64,000 nt of DNA from Ilyomonas sp963847085 (GTDB lineage: Bacteria; Bacteroidota; Bacteroidia; Chitinophagales; Chitinophagaceae), in contig CAWJYO010000004.1 in assembly GCA_963847085.1 (NCBI GenBank), positions 248,001 through 312,000 on the forward strand, read 5' to 3'. The position numbers and the translations under genes were made by a program. Positions 1 to 9,789 of the stretch are shown in pieces. The first letter of the stretch is position 1; every line of letters begins with the position of its first letter. Below the pieces are notes generated by a model that searched no databases, had not been told where the DNA came from, and saw nothing but the letters and a program-made list of their open reading frames with translations.

Positions 1-1479
1 AGCAACATTTCCATTATTCCTTATGTTTTAACCAGCACCCATAAAGATTTTACCAGTACGCACCCATCAATTATTTCGGGCAGTGAAGGTGTTGACGCGA
101 AGATTACTTTTTCTACAGCTATGAACTTAGACCTTACAGTGCATCCCGATTTTTCGCAGGTTGAAGTGGATCAGCAGTTAATTAATTTAAGCCGGTATGA
201 ATTGTTTTTTCCTGAAAAAAGACAATTTTTTTTAGAAAACGGCGACCTCTTTGGCAATTTTGGTTATGCCGATATTCGCCCTTTTTTTTCAAGAAGAATT
301 GGCTTAAACGTTCCAATCAATGGAGGCTTGCGATTGAGTGGCAAGCTTAACAAAACCTTTCGGATAGGAGTGATGGATATGGAAACAGCCGGTAACACAG
401 AAGAAGGTATGCCTGCTGAAAACTATGCTGTTGTTTCGTTGCAGCAAAAGATTTTTAAACGCTCGAATATTGGGTTGATTTACGTTGATAAAACTGCATT
501 GGATTATCATCCTTTTTATAATGACAGCATTAAAAACATCGCTACACCATCCAACCGCAATCTTGGTGTTGAATACAACCTGGCTTCCTCAAACAATGTA
601 TTTACCGGAAAAGCTTTGTTTTTAAAATCGTTCACGCCGGGCAAAAGCGGCAGCGATTTTACACAGGCTGCTAACCTGCAATACAGTAGCCGCAAATGGT
701 TGATTTATGGGCAGTATGAATATGTTGGCAAAAACTACAATGCAGAAGTGGGCTATGTTCCGCGTACCAATTTTATTAAGCTGAATCCACAAATCACTTA
801 TTACTTTTTCCCCAAAAGCGGTATCATCTTAACACACGGTCCGCAGCTAACTATGAATTATTTCTTCGACACGAAATTTCACGGTACCGATCATGAAGAT
901 GTGTTTGCCTGGCTGTTTGCGTTTCGCAACAAAAGCACATTATCAGTGCAGGCGCAAAACGATTATGTCAGATTATTAGCGCCATTCGATCCTACCAATG
1001 TATCCAAAGATTCATTGCCTACAGGCAGCATTCATCGTTACAACTTAATAGGTTTTGATTATGCTGCGCAACCCCAGCACACATTTACTTATACAGCTAC
1101 TTTGCGGTATGGTACTTACTATGATAATGGGCATTTATTTACGGCTGGCGGCAGCCTCGGTTATCGTTTTCAGCCTTATGTAAACATTACCATGAATGCC
1201 AACTACAGCGACCTGATGTTGCCGCAGCCCTGGGGCAACAAGCACTTCTGGCTCATTGGGCCGCGCATTGATATAACGTTTACAAACACCTTATTTTTTA
1301 CTACTTATATTCAATACAATCAGCAGGCAAATAACATCAATATTAATTCGCGTTTTCAATGGCGGTATAAGCCCGCTTCCGATTTGTTTATTGTTTATAC
1401 TGATAATTATTTTTCAACACCTTTTGGGGCAAAAACAAGAGCCCTGGTTATCAAATTGAATTATTGGTGGAACCCGTAA
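1..1479 (+). CDS. DUF5916 domain protein, C-terminal part (5' end outside window)
   Basis: The frame is open from base 1, so the gene starts upstream. The visible 492 residues match the C-terminal DUF5916 domain common in Bacteroidota; in full-length members this follows a CBM9-like domain. The signature here is DLTVHPDFSQVEVDQQ followed by FFPEKRQFFLEN. The rest alternates aromatic, beta-strand-like segments and ends in an aromatic-rich tail (LNYWWNP), consistent with an outer-membrane or periplasmic beta-rich protein. No enzymatic function is established for the family that I can name. The first ATG at 121 is internal and should not be taken as the start. Confidence 0.8.
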   Translation, partial: SNISIIPYVLTSTHKDFTSTHPSIISGSEGVDAKITFSTAMNLDLTVHPDFSQVEVDQQLINLSRYELFFPEKRQFFLENGDLFGNFGYADIRPFFSRRIGLNVPINGGLRLSGKLNKTFRIGVMDMETAGNTEEGMPAENYAVVSLQQKIFKRSNIGLIYVDKTALDYHPFYNDSIKNIATPSNRNLGVEYNLASSNNVFTGKALFLKSFTPGKSGSDFTQAANLQYSSRKWLIYGQYEYVGKNYNAEVGYVPRTNFIKLNPQITYYFFPKSGIILTHGPQLTMNYFFDTKFHGTDHEDVFAWLFAFRNKSTLSVQAQNDYVRLLAPFDPTNVSKDSLPTGSIHRYNLIGFDYAAQPQHTFTYTATLRYGTYYDNGHLFTAGGSLGYRFQPYVNITMNANYSDLMLPQPWGNKHFWLIGPRIDITFTNTLFFTTYIQYNQQANNININSRFQWRYKPASDLFIVYTDNYFSTPFGAKTRALVIKLNYWWNP

Positions 1480-1700
1480 GATAGGGATTGAATATTAAAC
1501 TATTTCTGATTCATGATTTCTGATTTGTGAATGCTGAAGCTCGCACTATCAAAAGCTTTTATCAAATAGAATTGTGCGCCACACCAATTCAAATTAGTTC
1601 AAATCAAAACTTCATTTTATCAAGTAATAACTATCCTCAATAACCTATAAATCTTATTTATCTTAAGCATCCGGTTCAGGACTAATTATACGGGCAAAAC

Positions 1701-1730
1701 AAAAAGGCTGAACATTTGTTCAGCCTTTTT
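1701..1730. terminator. Bidirectional intrinsic terminator
   Basis: A perfect 14-bp stem with a 2-base loop (AAAAAGGCTGAACA / TGTTCAGCCTTTTT) gives a T-tract on both strands. It lies 24 bases past the htrA stop and can also end the DUF5916 transcript. A shortened copy of the window-wide motif (GCAAAACAAA) abuts its left arm at 1694. Confidence 0.85.
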
Positions 1731-1753
1731 GTTGATATAAAATTATCAATCAA

Positions 1754-3304
1754 TTATTGACCACCATTATCATCATTACCATCACCGTTTCCATTATCAT
1801 CACCACCTAAATTCAATGGATAACCATACGTTTCATCATAACCAGGATAAACGCCTTCAAGCTTAACCGTTCCGGTTGCGCTGGCCAACGCCGCATTCAA
1901 ATCGTCAACCGATTTTACTTCCTGACCATTCACACTTAAAATAATAAATCCTTCCTGAATGCGGCTGTTTTTCAACGCACCGCTTCCTAATTTTTTAACC
2001 TGAACACCGCCGCTGATGTTGTTCTTTTTAGCAGTAGCTGCATCAACTGTTGCCAGTTCGCCGCCAAGCCTGTCGCTGAGTGTTTCAGCTTTTACCTGTG
2101 CATACGTACCCGATTTATTTTTCAATATAACAGGTACTGTTTTCTCGCCACCATTTCTTGCATAGGTAACATCCAGTTTATCGCCGGGTTTGTAGCGAGA
2201 TAACTGTTCCTGCAATTCGGCACTGCTGTTAATAGTAACACCATTTATTTTGGTAACGAAATCGCCTTTTTGAATGCCTGCTTGTTTGGCAGCGCCATCA
2301 TCGGCAACACCCGTTACATAAATGCCATCACCATCTTTAATGCCATTGGCTTTCTTTTGTGCATCGCTAAGTGTTTCCGGGGCATAAGACAAGCCCATGT
2401 AGCCTCTTTGCACCGCGCCATACTTAATTAAATCGTTCACCGTTTTGCGAGCAATGTTTACCGGAATAGCATAAGAGTAACCTGCATAAGAACCTGTTGG
2501 AGAAGCAATGGCTGAATTAATTCCGATTAGCTCCCCAGCCGTATTCACCAGCGGACCGCCACTGTTACCAGGGTTTACAGCCGCATCAGTCTGAATAAAC
2601 GACTCAACAGGTGATTTGCTTTTGTTAATGCCAATAGAACGTGCTTTAGCACTTATAATACCTGCAGTAACAGTAACATCAAGCGTAAGCGGATAGCCTA
2701 TTGCCAGCACCCATTGACCCAGCTTTACATCATCGCTGTTGCCATATACTAAATAGGGCAAATTTTTGCCGGCATCAATTTTCACCACAGCAAGGTCGGT
2801 GCTCGGGTCGGTACCAATTACAGTTCCTTTGAAAGTTTTTCTGTTTGATAAAGTAACGGTTATTTCATCAGCACCTTCTACTACGTGATTGTTGGTAACA
2901 ATGTAGCCATCATCACTTATTAAAGCACCGCTGCCGCTGGCACGTTGCTCAGGAATGGTTTGCGAACGCGGGCCGCTGAAGAAATCGCCAAACGGATCAT
3001 TGTCTCCAAAAAAATCGGAGAATGGGTTTTTACTTTTAGGCAAATTATTAGTAACCTGGCGTGCTTTTGTTCTTGTTTTTATATGCACAGTTGCCGGCGT
3101 TGCCGATGAAGCCGCAGCCGTAAAATCTACCGTACTGCCTGGTGTTTTATCGCCAAAAAAGCCTGCATAGTTTACAGGCAGTTTGCCGCTGGAAATTTGA
3201 TTGTCGGAGTAATCGCGCTGGCTATATTTACCATAACCCCAAACACTCAAAACGGCTGTGGCTGCACTAATCAATACCACTAAAAATACACTTTTGAGTT
3301 TCAT
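1754..3304 (-). CDS. HtrA/Do-type periplasmic serine protease
   Basis: A 516-aa S1C (DegP/DegQ/DegS-like) protease for envelope protein quality control. Residues 5-24 form a signal anchor or signal peptide. The trypsin-like domain shows the catalytic triad His140 (TNNHVV), Asp170 (STDLAVVKID) and Ser248 (NPGNSGGPL). Two PDZ domains follow, at about 305-395 and 420-500. The low-complexity segment at 92-110 (FSDFFGDNDPFGDFF) is the LA-loop region. The C-terminus is an acidic Gly/Asp/Asn tail (GGDDNGNGDGNDDN). ATG start with no competing start nearby. Transcribed alone, divergent from the sugar kinase. Family assignment is secure; the choice between degP and degQ is not. Confidence 0.93.
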   Translation of the reverse strand: MKLKSVFLVVLISAATAVLSVWGYGKYSQRDYSDNQISSGKLPVNYAGFFGDKTPGSTVDFTAAASSATPATVHIKTRTKARQVTNNLPKSKNPFSDFFGDNDPFGDFFSGPRSQTIPEQRASGSGALISDDGYIVTNNHVVEGADEITVTLSNRKTFKGTVIGTDPSTDLAVVKIDAGKNLPYLVYGNSDDVKLGQWVLAIGYPLTLDVTVTAGIISAKARSIGINKSKSPVESFIQTDAAVNPGNSGGPLVNTAGELIGINSAIASPTGSYAGYSYAIPVNIARKTVNDLIKYGAVQRGYMGLSYAPETLSDAQKKANGIKDGDGIYVTGVADDGAAKQAGIQKGDFVTKINGVTINSSAELQEQLSRYKPGDKLDVTYARNGGEKTVPVILKNKSGTYAQVKAETLSDRLGGELATVDAATAKKNNISGGVQVKKLGSGALKNSRIQEGFIILSVNGQEVKSVDDLNAALASATGTVKLEGVYPGYDETYGYPLNLGGDDNGNGDGNDDNGGQ

Positions 3305-3539
3305 CTGTTTTTTTATTTTAAGATTTCAATAAAGCAAAATTTGTTCCTTTCGATAGCAAATAAACAACACCGTTTAACGCTCCGTTGATAGCAATTTTCC
3401 AATTAACATAAGTTTGACGAAGACTGTCGTAGTTGTCTTTTCTTTACAAAGTTCGCAGAAAATATGACGCAAATGAGGAACAAATAAAATAAAAAGATGC
3501 GAAGCTGTCATGTCAAAAAATTAGAAAAGAAGTTTTGAA

Positions 3540-4478
3540 ATGAATAACATTGCAATTCAAAATGTTCTTGCCATGACCAGTTCAGTACATCCCCCCGTTG
3601 TTTGTTTTGGTGAAGTTTTATGGGATTTTTTACCCGATGGGAAACAATCGGGTGGCGCGCCCATGAATGTTGCTTATCACTTAGGAAAGTTGGGTAAAAA
3701 CCCTGCAATGATTTCGCGTGTTGGCAATGATGCACTTGGTAAAGAACTGATTGATGTGATGAACGAAAAAAGCATCAATACGAACTTCGTTCAGATAGAT
3801 GAAAAACTACCGACAAGCACTGTGGTAGCGCGTTTAAAAGACAATCATGAAATGGTGTACGACATTGTACAAAACGTTGCTTGGGACAATATTCAGTATA
3901 ATGAAACATTGAGTAATCTGGTAAAGAATGCCGATTATTTTGTGTTTGGCAGTCTTGCTGCCCGCAGTGCCAGAACAAGAGCTACGTTGTTTCAACTGCT
4001 GGAAATGGCAAAAACAAAAGTGCTTGACATTAATCTTCGCGCACCGCATTACAGCCGCGAACTGATTGAAACCATGCTTGCCAAGGCAGACATTGCAAAA
4101 TTGAACGAAGCCGAACTTAAACTCATTACAGAATGGTTTATACCATTTCAAAACGATGAAGAGTCTATTGCTTTTTTGCAGGATAAATTCAATATTCACA
4201 TTATGGTTGTAACAAAAGGTGCTGAAGGCGCTTTGCTGAAAGTAGAAAATACTTTGTACAGTCATGAAGGTTATTATGTAACGGTAGCCGATACAGTTGG
4301 CAGTGGTGATTCGTTTTTGGCGGCTGTTATTTTTCAATTGCTCGACCGTATTCCTTATGAGCACATTTTAGATTTCGCCAATAAATTGGGAGCGTTTGTT
4401 ACTACACAAAAAGGTGGTTGTCCGGTATATCAATTGAACGAAGTAACCACAAGTAGTTTTATAAGAAGGAAATTATAA
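3540..4478 (+). CDS. PfkB-family carbohydrate kinase (fructokinase-like)
   Basis: 312 aa, ribokinase fold. The N-terminal signature is VVCFGEVLWDFLPDG with the substrate-binding GGAPMNVAYHLGKLG. The C-terminal PfkB signature DTVGSGDSF at about residue 250 carries the catalytic Asp and the anion hole. The protein phosphorylates a sugar, probably fructose by similarity of the GGAP region, using ATP in the cytoplasm. An internal ATG at 3573 (residue 12) is an alternative start, since the family usually begins 5-10 residues before the VVCFGE strand. An exact copy of the window-wide motif lies inside the gene at 4008 and is read as AKTK. Monocistronic. Confidence 0.88.
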   Translation: MNNIAIQNVLAMTSSVHPPVVCFGEVLWDFLPDGKQSGGAPMNVAYHLGKLGKNPAMISRVGNDALGKELIDVMNEKSINTNFVQIDEKLPTSTVVARLKDNHEMVYDIVQNVAWDNIQYNETLSNLVKNADYFVFGSLAARSARTRATLFQLLEMAKTKVLDINLRAPHYSRELIETMLAKADIAKLNEAELKLITEWFIPFQNDEESIAFLQDKFNIHIMVVTKGAEGALLKVENTLYSHEGYYVTVADTVGSGDSFLAAVIFQLLDRIPYEHILDFANKLGAFVTTQKGGCPVYQLNEVTTSSFIRRKL

Positions 4479-4844
4479 ATCAATCCCTTTTGTTTTATCA
4501 TAAAAATGGGAAGGCGCAAAGAATGCCCAGTTATGCTTTTGTTTTTGCCCTTTTTTTAATGCTTCTGCACAATGCAAATCATTTTAAATAAATAAAGCTT
4601 TTTCATTTCATCATCCCTATCCAATAAATCCCGAACAGCTCATTTATCCCAGTTCAGACATCAATCATAAAATCGTACAATAAGTGTTCGTTATCGAACA
4701 CTTTCTCTTTTATAAATTGCTAAAAGCCTTATCTGCATTGCGTTTCAGCGTTGGCATAAGCGTTGGGAATTGTTAATCGTTGATAAACAAATAGTATCAA
4801 TTAACCATTAAAAATTAAAAATTGACAATCATCAATCGCTTCTT
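4479..4844. other. Intergenic region with motif copy and degenerate word repeat
   Basis: No coding potential is evident. It holds an exact TTTGTTTTTGC at 4538-4548, 60 bases past the kinase stop. At 4767-4840 is a degenerate A/T-rich inverted word repeat in which units like ATTGTTAATCGTTGAT reappear inverted as ATTGATGATTGTCAATT. The second arm ends at the start codon of the first permease. Confidence 0.6.
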
Positions 4845-7214
4845 ATGATAAAGAACTTTTTCACTATCGCCCGGCGCAATTTGCTTCGTAACAAAGGGTT
4901 TTCTTTTATCAATATTTCAGGTCTTGCCATTGGCATGGCGAGTGCTATTTTGATTTTATTATGGATACAAAACGAACTAAGCATGGACAGGTTTCATGCA
5001 AAAAAAGACCGCCTGTACATTGCTGCCAACCGCGATAAATTTAATGGTGAAATTTGGGCTTGGACCACGACTCCCAAAATTTTAGGACCTACACTAAAGC
5101 TTGAATACGCAAACGATATTGAAGACGTTGCCAGGGTAAACGAAAACGGTTTTTTGTTTACGGTGGGTGATAAGCACTTAAATGCACGAGGCTATTTTAC
5201 CGATCCGGCTTTTCTTACCCTTTTCTCTTTTCCTGCGCTGAAAGGCAATGCCAGTACCGCTTTAAGCAGTGTAAGTAACATTGTGGTTACTGAAAAATTT
5301 GCAAAGAAATTATGGGGTACAACTGATGCTGTTGGCAAGGTAGTGCGCATTGACAGTACTGATAATTTCACCGTTACTGCTGTGCTCAAAGATTTGCCCA
5401 ACAACACTACTTTCAGCTTCGAATATCTCTTGCCCTGGCAATACATGAAGAAGTTAGGCTATGATGATGAATACTGGGGTAATAATTCTATTCAAACTTA
5501 CATATTATTAAAGCCGGGTGTGAGCCATGATGCGTTTGATGCGAAGATTAAAAACATAACCATTAACCATACAAAAGATGGTGAAAGGAGCACCACGCAA
5601 GTATTTACACAAGCGTTGAGTAACCGATGGCTGTACTCAAAATCGGAGAACGGAAAGTTTGTAGCAGGTCGTATGGAAATGGTAAAACTGTTTGCCATCA
5701 TTGCGCTTTTTATTTTACTCATTGCCTGCATCAATTTTATGAATCTTTCCACTGCAAGAAGTGAAAAGAGAGCAAAAGAAGTTGGTATTCGCAAAGTGGT
5801 TGGCGCGCAAAAAGGTTCGCTGGTGGCACAGTTTATAGGCGAAAGTATTTTGCTTTCATTTATCGCTGGAACCCTTGCCATTATTATTGTTCAGCTTTGT
5901 TTATCGCCATTTAACACATTGGTTGGCAAAGAACTTTACATTGGTTATGGCAACGTTTGGTTTTGGCTGTTTTTTGTTTCGTTCATTTTATTTACGGGTT
6001 TTATTGCGGGCAGTTATCCGGCGTTTTATTTATCCTCTTATCAACCTGTAAAAGTATTAAAGGGAACGTTTAAAGCGGCTCATGCTTTGGTAACGCCACG
6101 TAAAGTGCTGGTGGTATTGCAATTTACGTTTGCTATTGCGTTAATCATCTGTACCATTATTGTTCAACATCAAATAAAGTACGCGCAAAGCAGAGACACA
6201 GGTTATAAAAAAGACCAGTTGGTTTATACTTCCATACAAGGTGATATAAGCAAGCATTACGATGTTATTAAAGATGAATTGTTAAGCAGTGGTGCTGTTG
6301 TTGCTGTTACCAAATCGCAATGCCCGATAACACAGCGATACAGTGATAGCTGGGGCTTTAGCTGGTCGGGTATGAAACCGGGCGACGACAAATTAGACTT
6401 TGTAAGAATGGCTTCTGATGCAGATTTTGTAAAAACGATGGGCCTTACATTATTGCAGGGAAGAGACATTGACATTAAAAATTATCCTGCCGATTCTACC
6501 GCCATGTTGTTGAATGAAACGGCTGTAAAAATGATGGGTTTTAAAAACCCGATCGGCCAAATTATAAAAGACAATGATAAAAATTGGCATGTAGTGGGTG
6601 TGCTGAAAGACTTTATTTACGAATCGCCTTATGAGAAAGTACAGCAATTGATAGTTGAGGGCCCTGCATCGTGGTTTACTACCATTCATTTCAAACTCAA
6701 TCCTCAAAAAACAACTGCGGATGCTTTGCAATTGGCAGAACATGTTTTTAAAAAATACAACCCTCAATATCCGTTTGATTACAAATTTGTGGATGCTTCG
6801 TATGCTTTAAAATTTCAGGAAGAACAACGTACCGGCACATTGGCTGGTTTGTTTGCTGGCTTAACCATTTTTATTTCTTGTTTGGGATTGTTTGGACTGG
6901 CAACTTACATGGCCGAAAACCGAATCAAAGAAATTGGCGTTCGTAAAGTATTAGGTGCCAGTGTTACCAATATTACCGCTTTGTTGTCGAAAGACTTTTT
7001 AACGCTGGTGATTGTTTCCTTCTTCATAGCATCTCCTATTGCCTGGTGGGCAATGAGCCAATGGCTATCTTCTTATACTTATCGTATCTCTATTGAATGG
7101 TGGGTGTTTGCAGGTGCAGGTTTGTTATCTGTATTCATCGCAGTAATAACGGTAAGTTATCAAAGCATCAAAGCGGCGATTGCCAATCCGGTGAAGAGTT
7201 TAAGAACAGAATAA
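4845..7214 (+). CDS. ABC transporter permease, MacB/FtsX type (array member 1)
   Basis: 789 aa. Starts in the standard way for this Bacteroidota family: MIKNFFTIARRNLLRNK followed by TM1 (about 20-42). Then come a MacB periplasmic core domain, a first FtsX-like block of TM helices (about 280-430, with KEVGIRKVVGA just after the first helix), a second periplasmic domain, and a second FtsX block near the C-terminus (KEIGVRKVLGA). It ends NPVKSLRTE, as do its neighbours. The family exports peptides, drugs or lipoproteins, or transduces mechanical signals, with a separate ATPase; none is encoded next to this array. Substrate unknown. Confidence 0.9.
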   Translation: MIKNFFTIARRNLLRNKGFSFINISGLAIGMASAILILLWIQNELSMDRFHAKKDRLYIAANRDKFNGEIWAWTTTPKILGPTLKLEYANDIEDVARVNENGFLFTVGDKHLNARGYFTDPAFLTLFSFPALKGNASTALSSVSNIVVTEKFAKKLWGTTDAVGKVVRIDSTDNFTVTAVLKDLPNNTTFSFEYLLPWQYMKKLGYDDEYWGNNSIQTYILLKPGVSHDAFDAKIKNITINHTKDGERSTTQVFTQALSNRWLYSKSENGKFVAGRMEMVKLFAIIALFILLIACINFMNLSTARSEKRAKEVGIRKVVGAQKGSLVAQFIGESILLSFIAGTLAIIIVQLCLSPFNTLVGKELYIGYGNVWFWLFFVSFILFTGFIAGSYPAFYLSSYQPVKVLKGTFKAAHALVTPRKVLVVLQFTFAIALIICTIIVQHQIKYAQSRDTGYKKDQLVYTSIQGDISKHYDVIKDELLSSGAVVAVTKSQCPITQRYSDSWGFSWSGMKPGDDKLDFVRMASDADFVKTMGLTLLQGRDIDIKNYPADSTAMLLNETAVKMMGFKNPIGQIIKDNDKNWHVVGVLKDFIYESPYEKVQQLIVEGPASWFTTIHFKLNPQKTTADALQLAEHVFKKYNPQYPFDYKFVDASYALKFQEEQRTGTLAGLFAGLTIFISCLGLFGLATYMAENRIKEIGVRKVLGASVTNITALLSKDFLTLVIVSFFIASPIAWWAMSQWLSSYTYRISIEWWVFAGAGLLSVFIAVITVSYQSIKAAIANPVKSLRTE

Positions 7215-7292
7215 GACTATGAGTGGTGAATAGTGAGTAGTGAGAAAAGAATCAGACAAATCAGTTAAATCATACACATCCTGGTTCAAACA

Positions 7293-9671
7293 ATGATAAA
7301 GAATTATTTTAAAACTGCATGGCGAAATCTGATGAAGAACAAGGCTTTTTCTTTCATCAATATTCTTGGGCTAACTATTGGTATTACGGTGTGCATGATG
7401 ATTTATTTGTTCATCATGAATGAATTTAGTTTTGACCGTTTTCATAAAAACAATGACCGCATTTATCGTGTAATGCGGGGCTTTGAAAGTGATAGCAAAT
7501 TAAGTAGGGTTGCTTATTTATCCGGGCTTCATGCACCTGCACTGCTGAATGATTTCAAAGGGCAAATCGTAAGTGCTGTTCGCGTTAATGAGAACGATAA
7601 TCTTTTTACAGTTGGCTCAAAATCTTTTCATGAAAAGAAAGAGTTGGATGTTGATACAGGGTTCTTTAGCCTCTTTTCATTCCCATTAATAAAAGGTACA
7701 CCAACAGCAGTATTGAAGGACTTAAATAGTGTTGTGCTAACGGAAACCACAGCTAAAAAATATTTTGGAAGCGTTGATAATGCAATGGGAAAAATTATAA
7801 CGCTGAATAAAGAAACACCGCTAAAAGTTACGGGTATTGCCAGAGATGTCCCTTCTAATTCGCATTTGTATTTTGATATTGTTGTTCCACTTGAAAGAGA
7901 CAAGGATGCAGGCTGGATGACAAGATGGATTAATAATGGTGTGTATACTTATGTGCAACTTGCGCCAAATGTAACGCAGGCGCAAATTGAAAAACAGTTG
8001 CCTGCTTTCGTGGAAAAATATTTAGGCGGTGATTTGCGCAAATACGGTTATAAATGGTCTTTGTCATTAACGCCTTTGAAAGATGTTTACTTCGATAGCA
8101 CAAGCCTTGATAGTATAAAGCATGGTGATAAAACGGTGGTATATATTTTTCTTTCCATTGCAATTTTAATATTGCTTATTGCATGCATCAACTTCATGAA
8201 TCTTTCAACCATTCGTGCTGCAGAACGTTCAAAGGAAGTTGGTTTGCGTAAAGTATTGGGTGCATTGCGCAATAATCTTATTTGGCAATTTATTGGTGAA
8301 TCAGTTTTATTAACAATCATTTCATGCATACTTTCTATGGGCTTATTATTGCTGGTAATGCCCTGGTATAATCAACTGTTGGGTTATACTTTGAATGTAT
8401 CATGGAATGCCTTGCCTGTTTATTTATTTCTTGTTGGTGTTATCATTGTTGTTGGATTTTTAGCAGGCAGTTATCCTGCCTTTTTCTTGTCTGCATTCTC
8501 TCCAATTCAAGCATTAAAAGGCAAATTAAAATTGGGCAAAAGTGGCGCATCTTTCAGACAGGTCTTAGTAGTTGTTCAATTTAGCATATCTGTGTTTTTA
8601 ATTGTTGGAACCATCATCATTACAAAACAAATGAGTTATGTAAAAAACAAGCAACTTGGTTATAATAAAGAACAAACGGTAATTGTGCCAATTGATAACG
8701 GCGATATTTATAACAACCTTAATTCTTTCAAAACTGAATTACAAAATCAAAGCGCTGTGCAATCGGTTTCGGCAATGAGTGGTGAACCCGGTGGCTATTT
8801 TGATGGACAGGTATTTGATGTGGAAGGCCATGCCGAAAAGTGGAATGCAAATACTGAATTTGCAGACTTTGAATTTGTAAAAACATTAGGTTTAAAAATT
8901 ATTGCCGGCAGAGATTTTTCTTCTCAATTTCCAGCCGATACAACTGATGCAGTTTTGATCAACAGAACCGCTGCAGCCAAATTAGGATGGACTCCGCAAC
9001 AGGCAATCGGCAAATGGATATTAAATACTGTTGTGGACAATGCGAAACGAAGAATAATTGGTGTGGTAAATGATTTCTATTTTCAATCTTTAAAACAGCA
9101 AGTAAACGGATTAGTAATTTCACCTGTACCCGATAGAAGACAAATATTGATAAAATTAAAACCGGGCAATCTACAGATAAGTCTTGCACTCATAAAAAGT
9201 GCATATAACAAAGCGGCGCCTGCCTACCCTTTCGAATACAAATTTTTAGACCAGCAATTTGGTGAGTTGTATCAGAAAGATATTCATCAGCAAACTATTT
9301 TATCTGTGTTTTCCTGTCTTGCCATTTTTGTTGCCTGCCTCGGATTGTTTGGTTTAGCCTCATTCACCGCAACAAAACGTTATAAAGAAATCGGTGTAAG
9401 AAAAGTAATTGGTGCATCGGTGCAAAGCATTGTTGTGTTGTTATCAAAAGATTTGTTGAAACCCGTTGTAATAGCAACCTGCATTGCATTGCCCGCAGGC
9501 TATTGGGTGATGAACAAATGGCTGCAAAACTTTGCTTATAAAACACCATTGAGCTGGTGGATATTTTTATTGGCTGCATTCATAATATTTGCCATTGCAT
9601 TAATTACAGTAAGTATAAAAGCTATTAAAGCAGCAATGGCGAACCCGGTTAAAAGCTTACGAATGGAGTAA
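7293..9671 (+). CDS. ABC transporter permease, MacB/FtsX type (array member 2)
   Basis: 792 aa, full-length paralogue of the preceding gene with the same order: TM1, periplasmic MacB-like domain, FtsX block (EVGLRKVLGA), second periplasmic domain, FtsX block (EIGVRKVIGA). It ends NPVKSLRME. The 78-base gap from member 1 contains the word repeat GAGTGGTGAATAGTGAGTAG. Same strand and short spacing suggest one transcription unit with the other four permeases. No frame breaks seen. Substrate unknown. Confidence 0.9.
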   Translation: MIKNYFKTAWRNLMKNKAFSFINILGLTIGITVCMMIYLFIMNEFSFDRFHKNNDRIYRVMRGFESDSKLSRVAYLSGLHAPALLNDFKGQIVSAVRVNENDNLFTVGSKSFHEKKELDVDTGFFSLFSFPLIKGTPTAVLKDLNSVVLTETTAKKYFGSVDNAMGKIITLNKETPLKVTGIARDVPSNSHLYFDIVVPLERDKDAGWMTRWINNGVYTYVQLAPNVTQAQIEKQLPAFVEKYLGGDLRKYGYKWSLSLTPLKDVYFDSTSLDSIKHGDKTVVYIFLSIAILILLIACINFMNLSTIRAAERSKEVGLRKVLGALRNNLIWQFIGESVLLTIISCILSMGLLLLVMPWYNQLLGYTLNVSWNALPVYLFLVGVIIVVGFLAGSYPAFFLSAFSPIQALKGKLKLGKSGASFRQVLVVVQFSISVFLIVGTIIITKQMSYVKNKQLGYNKEQTVIVPIDNGDIYNNLNSFKTELQNQSAVQSVSAMSGEPGGYFDGQVFDVEGHAEKWNANTEFADFEFVKTLGLKIIAGRDFSSQFPADTTDAVLINRTAAAKLGWTPQQAIGKWILNTVVDNAKRRIIGVVNDFYFQSLKQQVNGLVISPVPDRRQILIKLKPGNLQISLALIKSAYNKAAPAYPFEYKFLDQQFGELYQKDIHQQTILSVFSCLAIFVACLGLFGLASFTATKRYKEIGVRKVIGASVQSIVVLLSKDLLKPVVIATCIALPAGYWVMNKWLQNFAYKTPLSWWIFLLAAFIIFAIALITVSIKAIKAAMANPVKSLRME

Positions 9672-9789
9672 GTAGCCCATCCAACCTGCTCAAAGAGAAG
9701 GTTTTGCGAAAGACTTATAACTATGAACATCGATAAATTATTCAACGTCTAAAAATTGCTTTCTCAGGGAGAGCAGTTAGGAGGTTATT